Positions 6,983 to 15,029 of a DNA stretch of 20,073 nucleotides are shown one piece after another. The DNA comes from Cycloclasticus sp. (GTDB lineage: Bacteria; Pseudomonadota; Gammaproteobacteria; Methylococcales; Cycloclasticaceae): the NCBI GenBank assembly GCA_019090295.1, contig JAHRWG010000098.1:1-20073 (forward strand), written 5' to 3'. The first letter of the stretch is position 1. Every line of letters starts with the position of its first letter. Made by a program: the position numbers and the translations under genes. The notes beneath the pieces were generated by a model. The model saw nothing but the letters and a program-made list of their open reading frames with translations. It made no database searches and had not been told where the DNA came from.

Positions 6983-8960
6983 CGACATCCACCAATACCG
7001 CACTTTTAGCTACGTTGTTCCCTATTTGACAATAGAGCTCACTAACCACTCCATCATGGATCGCTTCAATTTGTAATTGCATTTTCATTGATTCCATTAC
7101 GATAAGTAGCTGGCCTGCCTTAACACTATCACCCTCATTAACCAATACTTGAATAACTTCACCCATCATCGGTGCTGTGATACTTTTACTGAGAAGGCTA
7201 TCAACTTGTTTATCGCTCACACGGGGTACCACCTGAAAGCTATTTTGTTGCCCCCGACTATGCACATGTACACCCTTATTATTAATTAGAGCCCTGGCTA
7301 GATAGCGAGCATCTTTAAATTTTGCCAAATAAGAATGATCACCTTGAGTTTTTACATTCACCTCAAAGCGTGTCTCATTAACCAGTAGTGTAATGGTGTT
7401 TGATGGGTCAACCGATACAATAGCAATTTTCCAAGAAACATCACCATCGGCCAAATCAAACCCATAAATCGGTTGATCATCGGGTGATAGCATTCCCCAC
7501 TGAGTAAAAGAGCCTGTTTTTTTCCATGGGTTTTTACTACCACTGTCTCTGTGTTGATCGAGCCATAGTGCAGCTGCAATAGCCGCGTTATTTTGGCTAC
7601 CCGCATTATCATTGACGTCGGTATAGTTCACCAACCAACGGTCAAGTGTGCCTGTATTGATACGGTCCTCTTCAACCTCTTTAACGCGCAATAATTGCTT
7701 TAAAAAATGACGGTTATTATCGACCCCAAATACGACCGTTTTATCAACGCCTTGTTGCAATCGCTCTAAGGCTTGCTGGCGCGTGTTGCCCGAAGAAATC
7801 AATTTGGCCATCATCGGGTCATAGTAAGACGATACGTTATCTCCCGTATCCACACCGGACTCAACACGAATATCATCGACAGGAAAGTCGATAAAATCAA
7901 TACTCCCCGTTGCTGGCATAAAGTTTAAGGCAGGTGATTCTGCATAAAGGCGAACCTCAATCGCATGACCTTGTTGGACAATATCAGCTTGACTCAAACC
8001 TAAGCCCGACCCTTGAGCAATTCGTATTTGTAACTCAACCAAATCTAGCCCTGTTATCAGTTCAGTAACAGGATGCTCAACTTGTAAGCGGGGGTTTACT
8101 TCTAAAAAATAATGCTGGTCTCCTTTGACAAGGAACTCGACGGTTCCAAGCCCTCTAAACTTAATTTGCTGCCCCAGTGCACAGGCATCTTTGAAGAGTT
8201 TTTTCCGTAAACTAGCTGTTAAGAAGATGGCTGGGGCTTCCTCTACCACTTTTTGATGACGGCGCTGTAGGGAGCATTCGCGTTCAAACAAATGAATAAT
8301 ATTGCCTTCACCATCACCTGCAATTTGCACCTCAACATGTCGTGCATCCATAATGCACTGTTCAATCAATAAGGCATCATCAGAAAAAGAGCGTAATGAC
8401 TCACTCATGGCGGCAGCAATATCTGCCGTTAAATTGGACAGATCATTTAAAACCCTCATGCCTTTACCACCACCACCGGCTGCTGCTTTAAGCATAATTG
8501 GCGGCATCATTGTGCGTACAACGTCAGCAATTTTGTCAGGGTCGGATAGTTTTCCCTCACTGCCTGAAATCACCGGTATTTGGGCGCGAATGGCCTCAGC
8601 CTTAGCTGCAGATTTATCTCCAAAACGCCGCAGATCATTTGCCCGTGGGCCAATAAAAATTAACCCTGCATTCTCTACTGCCTCTGCAAATTCTGGGTTT
8701 TCAGATAAAAACCCATAGCCGGGGTGAATAGCATCACAATCCGTTGATATGGCGGCATTAATGACACGCTCTATATTTAAATAACTATCAGAGACGGCTG
8801 CTCCACCTAATTCAACCGCATGCCCTATTTCTCTCACATGTCGGCTATCTTCGTCAGCTTTTGAATAGACTGCCACCGCTTCAATGCCGAGGTTTTTGCA
8901 GGTTCTTGATATACGACAAGCTATTTCACCACGGTTGGCAATCAGCACTCTCTTTATCAT
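6972..8960 (-). CDS. Acyl-CoA carboxylase alpha subunit (biotin carboxylase + biotin carrier), MCC/GCC type
   Basis: Carboxylates its own biotin using ATP and bicarbonate, to feed the beta subunit. At 662 residues it has the length and architecture of methylcrotonyl-CoA or geranyl-CoA carboxylase alpha. The N-terminal domain starts with VLIANRGEIACR; the ATP-grasp glycine loop is KAAAGGGGKGM, followed by ERECSLQRRHQK and EVNPRLQVEHPVTE. A linker region (about 450-585) precedes the C-terminal biotinyl domain, where MESMKM gives Lys626 as the biotinylation site. The start ATG forms an ATGA overlap with the beta-subunit stop, so the two subunits are coupled. Alternatives are propionyl- or acetyl-CoA carboxylase; the pairing with an MCC-like beta subunit argues for a branched or terpenoid acyl-CoA. 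Confidence 0.92.
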   Translation of the reverse strand: MIKRVLIANRGEIACRISRTCKNLGIEAVAVYSKADEDSRHVREIGHAVELGGAAVSDSYLNIERVINAAISTDCDAIHPGYGFLSENPEFAEAVENAGLIFIGPRANDLRRFGDKSAAKAEAIRAQIPVISGSEGKLSDPDKIADVVRTMMPPIMLKAAAGGGGKGMRVLNDLSNLTADIAAAMSESLRSFSDDALLIEQCIMDARHVEVQIAGDGEGNIIHLFERECSLQRRHQKVVEEAPAIFLTASLRKKLFKDACALGQQIKFRGLGTVEFLVKGDQHYFLEVNPRLQVEHPVTELITGLDLVELQIRIAQGSGLGLSQADIVQQGHAIEVRLYAESPALNFMPATGSIDFIDFPVDDIRVESGVDTGDNVSSYYDPMMAKLISSGNTRQQALERLQQGVDKTVVFGVDNNRHFLKQLLRVKEVEEDRINTGTLDRWLVNYTDVNDNAGSQNNAAIAAALWLDQHRDSGSKNPWKKTGSFTQWGMLSPDDQPIYGFDLADGDVSWKIAIVSVDPSNTITLLVNETRFEVNVKTQGDHSYLAKFKDARYLARALINNKGVHVHSRGQQNSFQVVPRVSDKQVDSLLSKSITAPMMGEVIQVLVNEGDSVKAGQLLIVMESMKMQLQIEAIHDGVVSELYCQIGNNVAKSAVLVDVDAQ

Positions 8961-10567
8961 TGTCTAAATACCCCAAATTGTGTATCAATTTTGGGGCAAC
9001 GCCCCGCTAGGTCCAGTAACAAGGCAAGCACTTCTCGTGTTTCGCATGGGTCAATCACAGCGTCATACCAAAGGTTAGATGCAAAATTATAGGCATTTTC
9101 AGAGTCTTCAAATCGTTTTCGATGCGGGGCTTTAAACGTTTCACGCTCATCATCGTTCCAAGTTTTACCTTCACGTGTCAGAATATCTTCACGCACCGTT
9201 GCTAGAGTATTAGCCACTTGTTCCGCGCCCATAATGCCAGAACGACCAGACGGCCAAGCAAGCATTGCATTTGGGTTAAAGGGTCGACCACACATAGCAA
9301 GGTATCCTGCACCATATGAGCCCCCAATAATAAGGGTGTATTTAGGTACTTTTGCCGATGACATGGCGGTAATAAATTTAGCTCCATCTTTTGCAATGCC
9401 ACCCCTTTCTGCTTCCTCGCCAACCATAAACCCAGGGACATCGGCCATAAATAACAAGGGGATATCACGCTGGCAGCACAAGTTGATAAAGTGGGTTCCT
9501 TTTTTTGCAGATTCGCTAAACATAACACCATCATTCATTAAAATACCCACTTCAAACCCGTGAATTTTGGCAAACCCACAGATTAATGTGTCGCCATAAT
9601 TGGCTTTAAATTCATCAAAATGACTGCCATCAACCAACCTTGCTAGAATGTCTCTATTGGCCGTTGGTATTTTCGTGTCTTGATTAATAATGCCGTAGAT
9701 ATCATCAATGGGGTAAAGCGGATCAACCGACGAGGCAACATCCCATCGTTGGGTAGGAGCTGTGCCAAAGTTAGCTGCAATATCTCTAACAATACTGAGT
9801 CCATGCGCATCGTCTTCAGCTATATAGTCGGCCACCCCACTGTCACGAGTGTGCATCTCAGCACCGCCCAGTTCTTCGTGTCCTACTTTTTCACCGGTTG
9901 CTGCTTCAACCAATTGTGGGCCACCTAAGTACATAAACCCTTTACCGCGCACAATAACAACCTCATCACATAAAGCAGGAATATAAGCACCACCAGCAGT
10001 AGATGAGCCCATGACAATTGCAATTTGGGGAATACCTTGTGCTGACATATCAACTTGGTGGACAAAAATACTGCCGAACATTCCTTCATCAGGGAATATG
10101 CCTTCTTGTTCCGGTAAATAGGCGCCGCCACTTTGTACCATGGTAATGCAAGGAAGCCGGTGTTGGATGGCAAACCGTTGAGCTCTAACATGCTTTTTGC
10201 AGGTCATAGGGTAATAGCTTCCCCCTTTTACCGTTGCATCATTAACAATGATCATACACTGGCGGTTATTAACTAAACCTACACCTGTTATTAAACTGGC
10301 TCCAATATGAGTACCATCCGCTAAATTATCACCCGCCAATTCACCTAATTCGAAAAAGGGTGAACCCACATCCAGTAATAACCGAATTCGCTCACGTGGA
10401 AGTATTTGACCTCTACTCTCTGTATGCCTTAATCGTGCTTTTTCTGGACCACCAAGGTGCGCCCTTTTCCGCCTTGCTTGCAAGTCTTTGACCAGGGTTA
10501 AATAGTGCTCTTTATTGTGAATAAAACTGCTTGCCTGGCCATTAACATTAGAAGGGATAATCGACAT
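8957..10567 (-). CDS. Acyl-CoA carboxylase beta subunit (carboxyltransferase), MCC/GCC type
   Basis: Transfers the carboxyl group from biotin to an acyl-CoA. The 536 residues hold both crotonase-like halves of a carboxyltransferase: N-terminal oxyanion motif VQSGGAYLP, then MGSSTAGGAYIPA and LGGPQLVEAATGE, and in the C-terminal half GGSYGAGYLAM followed by WPSGRSGIMG. These motifs follow methylcrotonyl/geranyl-CoA carboxylase beta (MccB/LiuB, AtuC) more closely than propionyl-CoA carboxylase. Neither the rest of the leucine catabolic liu set nor a recognisable HMG-CoA lyase is present, so leucine breakdown is unlikely here. The substrate may be a beta-branched unsaturated acyl-CoA of the alicyclic pathway (inference). 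The start lies 2 bp after the ligase stop, with AAAAGG upstream. Confidence 0.92.
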   Translation of the reverse strand: MSIIPSNVNGQASSFIHNKEHYLTLVKDLQARRKRAHLGGPEKARLRHTESRGQILPRERIRLLLDVGSPFFELGELAGDNLADGTHIGASLITGVGLVNNRQCMIIVNDATVKGGSYYPMTCKKHVRAQRFAIQHRLPCITMVQSGGAYLPEQEGIFPDEGMFGSIFVHQVDMSAQGIPQIAIVMGSSTAGGAYIPALCDEVVIVRGKGFMYLGGPQLVEAATGEKVGHEELGGAEMHTRDSGVADYIAEDDAHGLSIVRDIAANFGTAPTQRWDVASSVDPLYPIDDIYGIINQDTKIPTANRDILARLVDGSHFDEFKANYGDTLICGFAKIHGFEVGILMNDGVMFSESAKKGTHFINLCCQRDIPLLFMADVPGFMVGEEAERGGIAKDGAKFITAMSSAKVPKYTLIIGGSYGAGYLAMCGRPFNPNAMLAWPSGRSGIMGAEQVANTLATVREDILTREGKTWNDDERETFKAPHRKRFEDSENAYNFASNLWYDAVIDPCETREVLALLLDLAGRCPKIDTQFGVFRQ

Positions 10568-10569
10568 AT

Positions 10570-11970
10570 CTAGCGTACCTTTTCACTAGGGTTAACAAAA
10601 TCTGGCATTTCTCGAAGCGTTAAGGCAACTTTAGCCACACCAGGTTTAGAAAAGCTATTCGCTGCGACAACAATAACCTGAGCTTTAAATGAAAGAGAGT
10701 TCTTAATTGCTTGCTGAACTTTATCAACCAGCAGCGGGTCATCCTGTTCAGGTATATCAACTCCACGTTCCACGATAACTTTTAAGTTTTGCTGTGTCGT
10801 ATGGCCCTTAAAGTCGGCTAACACGCGCATAACCCCGTTGGTCAATGGCTTTAATTGTAGAACAAGGTCTTGAATGGCTGATGGAAACACATTAATGCCG
10901 CGTACAATTAACATGTCATCGGTGCGTCCAAAGCACCTTATTTTAGGTCCAGTCCTGCCGCAACCGCACTCGGTATCTGTCACAATAATGTGGTCACCGC
11001 TTTTAAAACGAACGACCGGTGACGCTTCCCGTGTTATGGCTGTATAAACAAGCTCCCCAGTTGTTCCTTTCTCAAATGGAATCACTTCATCTGTTTCAGG
11101 GTTTATCAGTTCAACAATAATATGATCTTGGCAAATCATATGCATGCCGTCCTGTTGATCACACTCACCCCAATAAATCACTCCTAGGTCAGTCCCACCC
11201 ATCATTTCACATACTTTTGCGCCCCAAGCGTCTTCAAGTGCTTGGCGAATAGCGGGAATACCTCCGCCAGGTTCGCCGCCCACCACTAATTGTTCAACCC
11301 CTAACTCATGCGCTGGTTGACCTAAAACATCCGGTGCTAAAGACGCCATGTGCAACAAGAAGTTTGGCGCACCAATGATGACACGCGGTTTAATATCGCC
11401 ACAGGCACGCAGCAGGCGGTCAACACCTCCATCTGCCCCAACCGGTATATCAATGGCACCCATATACTGAATGGCTTGCATACAGGGAATGCCACCGACA
11501 AAGCCCTTACTCATTGAGAAGCCATGTAACACAAAATCTCCCGGCTGAATGCCACAGGCATAAAGACCACGCGCGCTTAATTCATTCCAACTGGCCACAT
11601 CTTTCTCTGTTAGGGCAACATAGGCAGGGCTACCGGTTGTTCCAGATGAAGCTTGCATTTGGATAATATCAGTTACATTAGCTGCTTGGTGCAAACCAAA
11701 AGGAGGGCTAGCTTGCAAGCTATCTCTTAACTCTTGTTTAACCGTAAAGGGTACCTTAGCGAGATCGTCTAAGGTATTAATGTCTTCAAAACGAATCCCA
11801 GCTTGAGAAAACTTCTGCTGATAAAAGGCTGAATGATGAGCCAAGTAAGCCATTTGCTTTTGTAATTGCTCCTCTTGCAAATGAACAATATCACTTTCTA
11901 GGGCGACTTCAATAGGGTGATAGTGCCCTTGCCCACTCTTACTCGCCGCATCCAAACGTTTATAAGACAT
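10570..11970 (-). CDS. Phenylacetate-CoA ligase (PaaK) family acyl/aryl-CoA synthetase
   Basis: An adenylate-forming ligase expected to activate a carboxylic acid to its CoA thioester with ATP, in the cytoplasm. It has 466 residues, slightly longer than PaaK. The phosphate-binding loop is SSGTTGSP (108-115), the acyl-adenylate region includes MMGGTDLG (257-264), the hinge region GRTDDMLIVRGINVFP (348-363) is typical, and a candidate catalytic lysine of the C-terminal subdomain is Lys447 in GVAKVALTLR. Cys335 and Cys337 (CGCG) may bind zinc as in some relatives. AAAGGAAAGG precedes the ATG. In this operon it is the only ligase, so it is the best candidate for activating the growth substrate or a released side-product acid. 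A ring-hydroxylating Paa system is not present, so phenylacetate is unlikely. Confidence 0.87.
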   Translation of the reverse strand: MSYKRLDAASKSGQGHYHPIEVALESDIVHLQEEQLQKQMAYLAHHSAFYQQKFSQAGIRFEDINTLDDLAKVPFTVKQELRDSLQASPPFGLHQAANVTDIIQMQASSGTTGSPAYVALTEKDVASWNELSARGLYACGIQPGDFVLHGFSMSKGFVGGIPCMQAIQYMGAIDIPVGADGGVDRLLRACGDIKPRVIIGAPNFLLHMASLAPDVLGQPAHELGVEQLVVGGEPGGGIPAIRQALEDAWGAKVCEMMGGTDLGVIYWGECDQQDGMHMICQDHIIVELINPETDEVIPFEKGTTGELVYTAITREASPVVRFKSGDHIIVTDTECGCGRTGPKIRCFGRTDDMLIVRGINVFPSAIQDLVLQLKPLTNGVMRVLADFKGHTTQQNLKVIVERGVDIPEQDDPLLVDKVQQAIKNSLSFKAQVIVVAANSFSKPGVAKVALTLREMPDFVNPSEKVR

Positions 11971-11979
11971 ACCTTTCCT

Positions 11980-12402
11980 TTAATTGATTTTACAAACAGA
12001 AAACCCCTTAACAACCGGCTTTTCACCACAGTAGCAAACTAACTGACAGCGTGCATAAACACCTTCATCACGCTGAAAAATACTATCAACTTCACCACAA
12101 ACACGTACCGTATCACCCGGGTAAACAGGTCCAAGAAAGGCAATATCTAGTTCTCCACCATAGGCCCAGCCCTGCCAGTTCCATGTTGATAAGACGCGTG
12201 ATACGAATGCCAGCGTTAATAAACCATGTGCAATGGTGCGACCAAAAATAGTTGTTTTGGCAAACTCAGGATCAATGTGTAAAGGGTTAATATCCCCTGA
12301 TGCGTCGGCATAGGCATCGATCATGTGCTGATCGACCACTTGTATAACCTCTGGCAACGCCTGACCAACTGAGATATTTGCATAGCTCTGTAATTCACTC
12401 AT
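11980..12402 (-). CDS. MaoC-type (R)-specific enoyl-CoA hydratase, catalytic partner
   Basis: A single hot-dog protein of 140 residues. The hydratase dyad is seen in ASGDINPLHID: Asp37 and His42 (D-x4-H), followed by GRTIAHGLLTLAF, as in PhaJ and MaoC. The start at 12402 is chosen because its ATG forms an ATGA overlap with the upstream stop and AAGGA lies five bases before it; the reading frame is open five codons further to a TTG. The tight coupling to a degenerate MaoC protein suggests a heteromeric hydratase of the ChsH1-ChsH2 kind, in which one chain supplies the active site and the other the space for a bulky acyl group. The substrate is unknown. Confidence 0.87.
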   Translation of the reverse strand: MSELQSYANISVGQALPEVIQVVDQHMIDAYADASGDINPLHIDPEFAKTTIFGRTIAHGLLTLAFVSRVLSTWNWQGWAYGGELDIAFLGPVYPGDTVRVCGEVDSIFQRDEGVYARCQLVCYCGEKPVVKGFSVCKIN

Positions 12403-12824
12403 GATTCCTTCCCCCAAATTCTTGTAATCATGCCGCTTGTCACTAGCTCACCATTTTCATTTTTTGTATCGGTGCTCATATCCACGTAGTTACGCCCTTT
12501 CTTTTGATAAAGCTTGATAACCGTTGCCGATGTATAAAGCGTTTCACCTATAGTTGCAGGCCGATAAAATTTAAACTGTTGTTTAGCATGAATGCCACCT
12601 GGTGGGCCAACACGTGTTCGTAACGCTTCAATCACATAAACCGCTGCTAACATCGGTGGCGCAATGCGCGTATTACCAGGGCCGGTTTGTTGAAGCTCTA
12701 AAGTATTATCATTGGTAGCAAGAAGGTATTTATCGACAGCTTCTTGTGTCACCTTATATGCCGGTATTGGGTTAAGAAAATCATCGCCTTCGGTTAGGCT
12801 ATCGTAGGTTACGTAATCACTCAT
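12399..12824 (-). CDS. Degenerate MaoC-like hot-dog protein (non-catalytic partner)
   Basis: A 141-residue hot-dog domain related to MaoC N-terminal/FAS1-type dehydratase domains. At the position of the D-x4-H dyad it reads ATNDNTLELQQ, without the histidine, so it should not hydrate by itself. A conserved core remains in APPMLAAVYVIEAL and QQFKFYRPATIGETLY. It is followed by, and overlaps, the intact MaoC gene. By analogy with the ChsH1/ChsH2 pair from cholesterol degradation, it would be the subunit that shapes the pocket for a bulky or branched enoyl-CoA. That role is inferred from the missing dyad and the gene coupling only. Confidence 0.82.
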   Translation of the reverse strand: MSDYVTYDSLTEGDDFLNPIPAYKVTQEAVDKYLLATNDNTLELQQTGPGNTRIAPPMLAAVYVIEALRTRVGPPGGIHAKQQFKFYRPATIGETLYTSATVIKLYQKKGRNYVDMSTDTKNENGELVTSGMITRIWGKES

Positions 12825-12846
12825 TTTAAGTCTCTATCGTAGGTAT

Positions 12847-13869
12847 TTAGATTATTTGGTACTGATCAACCGTGGCCTCTTTTAGGCTTAGTTCTTGTTT
12901 AGCCATCAAAAAATTCAGGTGTGCTTTAGCTTCACCAACCGCGAGGAATTTATTTAAGACACTTAAACGTGTACCAAACATTTCCTCCATCACTGCTCGG
13001 CCACTTCTTGGCTGCTTACAAAATTGGCGTATTTGCTCTAATCCCTTTTCATGCCCAAGTCGCAAGTCATTGACACGTTCTTGTAGCCCATCAAATATAA
13101 CGCCATGAGAGGGTAAAACACGTGTTGAAACATCGAGCCTCGCTAAACTTAGTAAACTGTCTAAATAAGCCCCTAAGACATTTGCATCTGGCTCGCTATA
13201 AGCCACGCTAATATTAGGTGAGATAGTGGGCAACACTTGATCACCTGCAATAAGAATATCTCGACTAACTAGGTGTAGGCAAAGGTGTTCAGGGCTATGA
13301 CCAGCAAAACTGAGTACACGCCATTTTTCATGGTTAATGTCTAAGTGTTGCTCGGCTTCTAAGCGCCAATAAGTTGCTGGAAGCTGGGCATCTTCCGAAC
13401 TTGGCCGCCTTTTAATTAAGCTGGAGATATCCTCTTCTGATAAACCAAAGTGCTGATAAAACTCAACTCTAGCGAGTGTTTGTGCTGGCGTAGGTTCTTG
13501 GTACGCTTGTTGCGCCGTTAAAAATTCGGCTCGGCTCATGTATAAAGGTGCCTGAGTTTTTTTTGTCAGCCAATGGGCCATACCTAAGTGGTCTGGGTGA
13601 AAGTGAGTCACAATCACTTTATGAATGGTCTCTCGCTGACAAAAATTACTTAAAACATCCTCCCAAATTTGAATGCTTTCTTCACAATAAAAACCCGTAT
13701 CTACAATTGTCCAGCCATCTAAGTCACGAAGTAGCCATAAATTGATATGGTCTAAGGCAAAAGGGATAGGCATTTTTAACAAAAAGATCCCTTTAGATAC
13801 TTCTAAAGGGATTCCAAAATCTGGTTTTGTCTTTATAGGAGCATGCAACACCTTCGCTCGCTGTAACAT
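12847..13869 (-). CDS. Metallo-beta-lactamase-fold hydrolase (putative acyl-CoA thioesterase-like)
   Basis: A 340-residue MBL-fold hydrolase with a dinuclear metal site. The diagnostic motif THFHPDH gives His89, His91, Asp93 and His94; further ligands are likely in FAGHSPEHL, in IAGDQVLP, and in LPSHG near residue 256. An additional C-terminal helical domain (about 265-340) resembles LACTB2/glyoxalase II-like relatives. No signal peptide is seen, so it is cytoplasmic. Such proteins occur inside fatty-acid and alicyclic-acid oxidation operons, where hydrolysis of a dead-end or product CoA thioester, or of a lactone, is a reasonable guess. Actual chemistry cannot be told from the fold. The ATG lies 14 bp after the preceding stop and has no strong ribosome binding site. 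Confidence 0.82.
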   Translation of the reverse strand: MLQRAKVLHAPIKTKPDFGIPLEVSKGIFLLKMPIPFALDHINLWLLRDLDGWTIVDTGFYCEESIQIWEDVLSNFCQRETIHKVIVTHFHPDHLGMAHWLTKKTQAPLYMSRAEFLTAQQAYQEPTPAQTLARVEFYQHFGLSEEDISSLIKRRPSSEDAQLPATYWRLEAEQHLDINHEKWRVLSFAGHSPEHLCLHLVSRDILIAGDQVLPTISPNISVAYSEPDANVLGAYLDSLLSLARLDVSTRVLPSHGVIFDGLQERVNDLRLGHEKGLEQIRQFCKQPRSGRAVMEEMFGTRLSVLNKFLAVGEAKAHLNFLMAKQELSLKEATVDQYQII

Positions 13870-13883
13870 GCTAACGAACCGGC

Positions 13884-15014
13884 CTAAACCTTAGAGAATC
13901 GCTGTAAGTGGTAATCACGATCACCAAATAAGGTATTGAGCATGGTTAAGCGTTTAACATAATGAGCAACATCAAGTTCATCGGTAACACCAATGCCCCC
14001 ATGAAGTTGAGCTGCTTGCTCAGCAACGATTGAACGGGCATCACCCATATAAATTTTAGCTGCAGATACACTTTTAGTTCGTGTATCAAACTGGCCTTCA
14101 TCGACACGAATAGCTGCTAAATAAGCAAGGGAACGCATTTGCTCTTCAGCCATAAACATATCAACAACGCGGTGTTGCAATACTTGAAAATGGCCAATGA
14201 CTTGATTAAATTGTTTCCTGGTTTTAAGGTACTCAACGGTTTTTTCACGTAACTGACCAACAACGCCCACCCCTTCTGCACAAATAGCCGCAGCGGCAGA
14301 GTCAAGCACAGACTCTATCGTGGCGTAGGCATTATCAAGCTCACCCAGTAAGGCAGACGACTCAACCATCACGTCATTTAAACTAACTTCTGAAGCGCGC
14401 AAACCATCCACTGTTTCGTAGTGCCTAAAGTCCACTCCTTTTGTATTTTTATCTATTAGAAAGAGAGAGATGCCTTCTTTACTGATCGTGTCACCTGATG
14501 TTCTTGCACTAACAATAATATGGTCTGCGGTTTCGGCATTGAAAACAACCGATTTTTGACCATTAATAAGGTAGCCACCTGATTGTTTCTCAGCCTTACA
14601 TGCAATATCCGCAAGGTTATAGCGGCCTTGTCGTTCCACGTAGGCAAATGCTAACTTTAACTCACCCGCGATTAGGGCAGGTAAAATGCTCTCTTTTTGC
14701 TGCTCATTGCCCGCTTGTTGTACCAGTTGGCCACCCAAGATAATAGAGGCTAAATAAGGCTCTAAAACCAAGCCTTTACCAATGGCTTCCATAACAACGA
14801 TTAAGCCCGTTTGGCCTAAGCCAAAACCACCATATTGCTCATCAAATGCAACTCCAAGCAACCCCATGTCGGCAAAGCTTTGCCAGTGTTGCTCACTATA
14901 ACCAATCCCTTGACGGCTTAACTTTTGGCGGGATTCAAAATCATATTCATGTTGCAGAAATTTATCTAAGCTATCTTGCAACATCGTCATTTCTTCTGTG
15001 AACTCTAAATTCAT
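13884..15014 (-). CDS. Acyl-CoA dehydrogenase, PimD-like (pimeloyl-CoA dehydrogenase small subunit family)
   Basis: A 376-residue acyl-CoA dehydrogenase-fold protein that closely follows the pimeloyl-CoA dehydrogenase small subunit pattern: VVMEAIGKGLVLEPYLAS, FAYVERQGRYNLADIA, NGQKSVVF and GHFQVLQHRVVDMF. Neither usual catalytic glutamate position is filled: the helix-G region reads VLDSAAAAI and the C-terminal loop reads LFGDRDYH. This is expected for the non-catalytic chain of an alpha-beta heterotetramer, as in FadE28-FadE29 (ChsE1-ChsE2) and PimC-PimD. GAGGAG upstream supports the ATG at 15014. It lies 15 bp after the stop of the large-subunit gene, so the two are surely co-expressed. 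Confidence 0.85.
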   Translation of the reverse strand: MNLEFTEEMTMLQDSLDKFLQHEYDFESRQKLSRQGIGYSEQHWQSFADMGLLGVAFDEQYGGFGLGQTGLIVVMEAIGKGLVLEPYLASIILGGQLVQQAGNEQQKESILPALIAGELKLAFAYVERQGRYNLADIACKAEKQSGGYLINGQKSVVFNAETADHIIVSARTSGDTISKEGISLFLIDKNTKGVDFRHYETVDGLRASEVSLNDVMVESSALLGELDNAYATIESVLDSAAAAICAEGVGVVGQLREKTVEYLKTRKQFNQVIGHFQVLQHRVVDMFMAEEQMRSLAYLAAIRVDEGQFDTRTKSVSAAKIYMGDARSIVAEQAAQLHGGIGVTDELDVAHYVKRLTMLNTLFGDRDYHLQRFSKV

Positions 15015-15029
15015 TTCTATGCTCCTCTA

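Noticed and set aside
6982..7003. Longer start of the thiolase-fold gene at 7003
   Set aside because: It would overlap the carboxylase by 32 bases and has no ribosome binding site, whereas the ATG at 6982 has GGTGG at good spacing.
8302..8718. Plus-strand open frame of 138 codons opposite the biotin carboxylase
   Set aside because: It lies antisense to a well-supported gene, lacks a ribosome binding site and reads as low-complexity Ser/Pro/Ala; it is a shadow frame.
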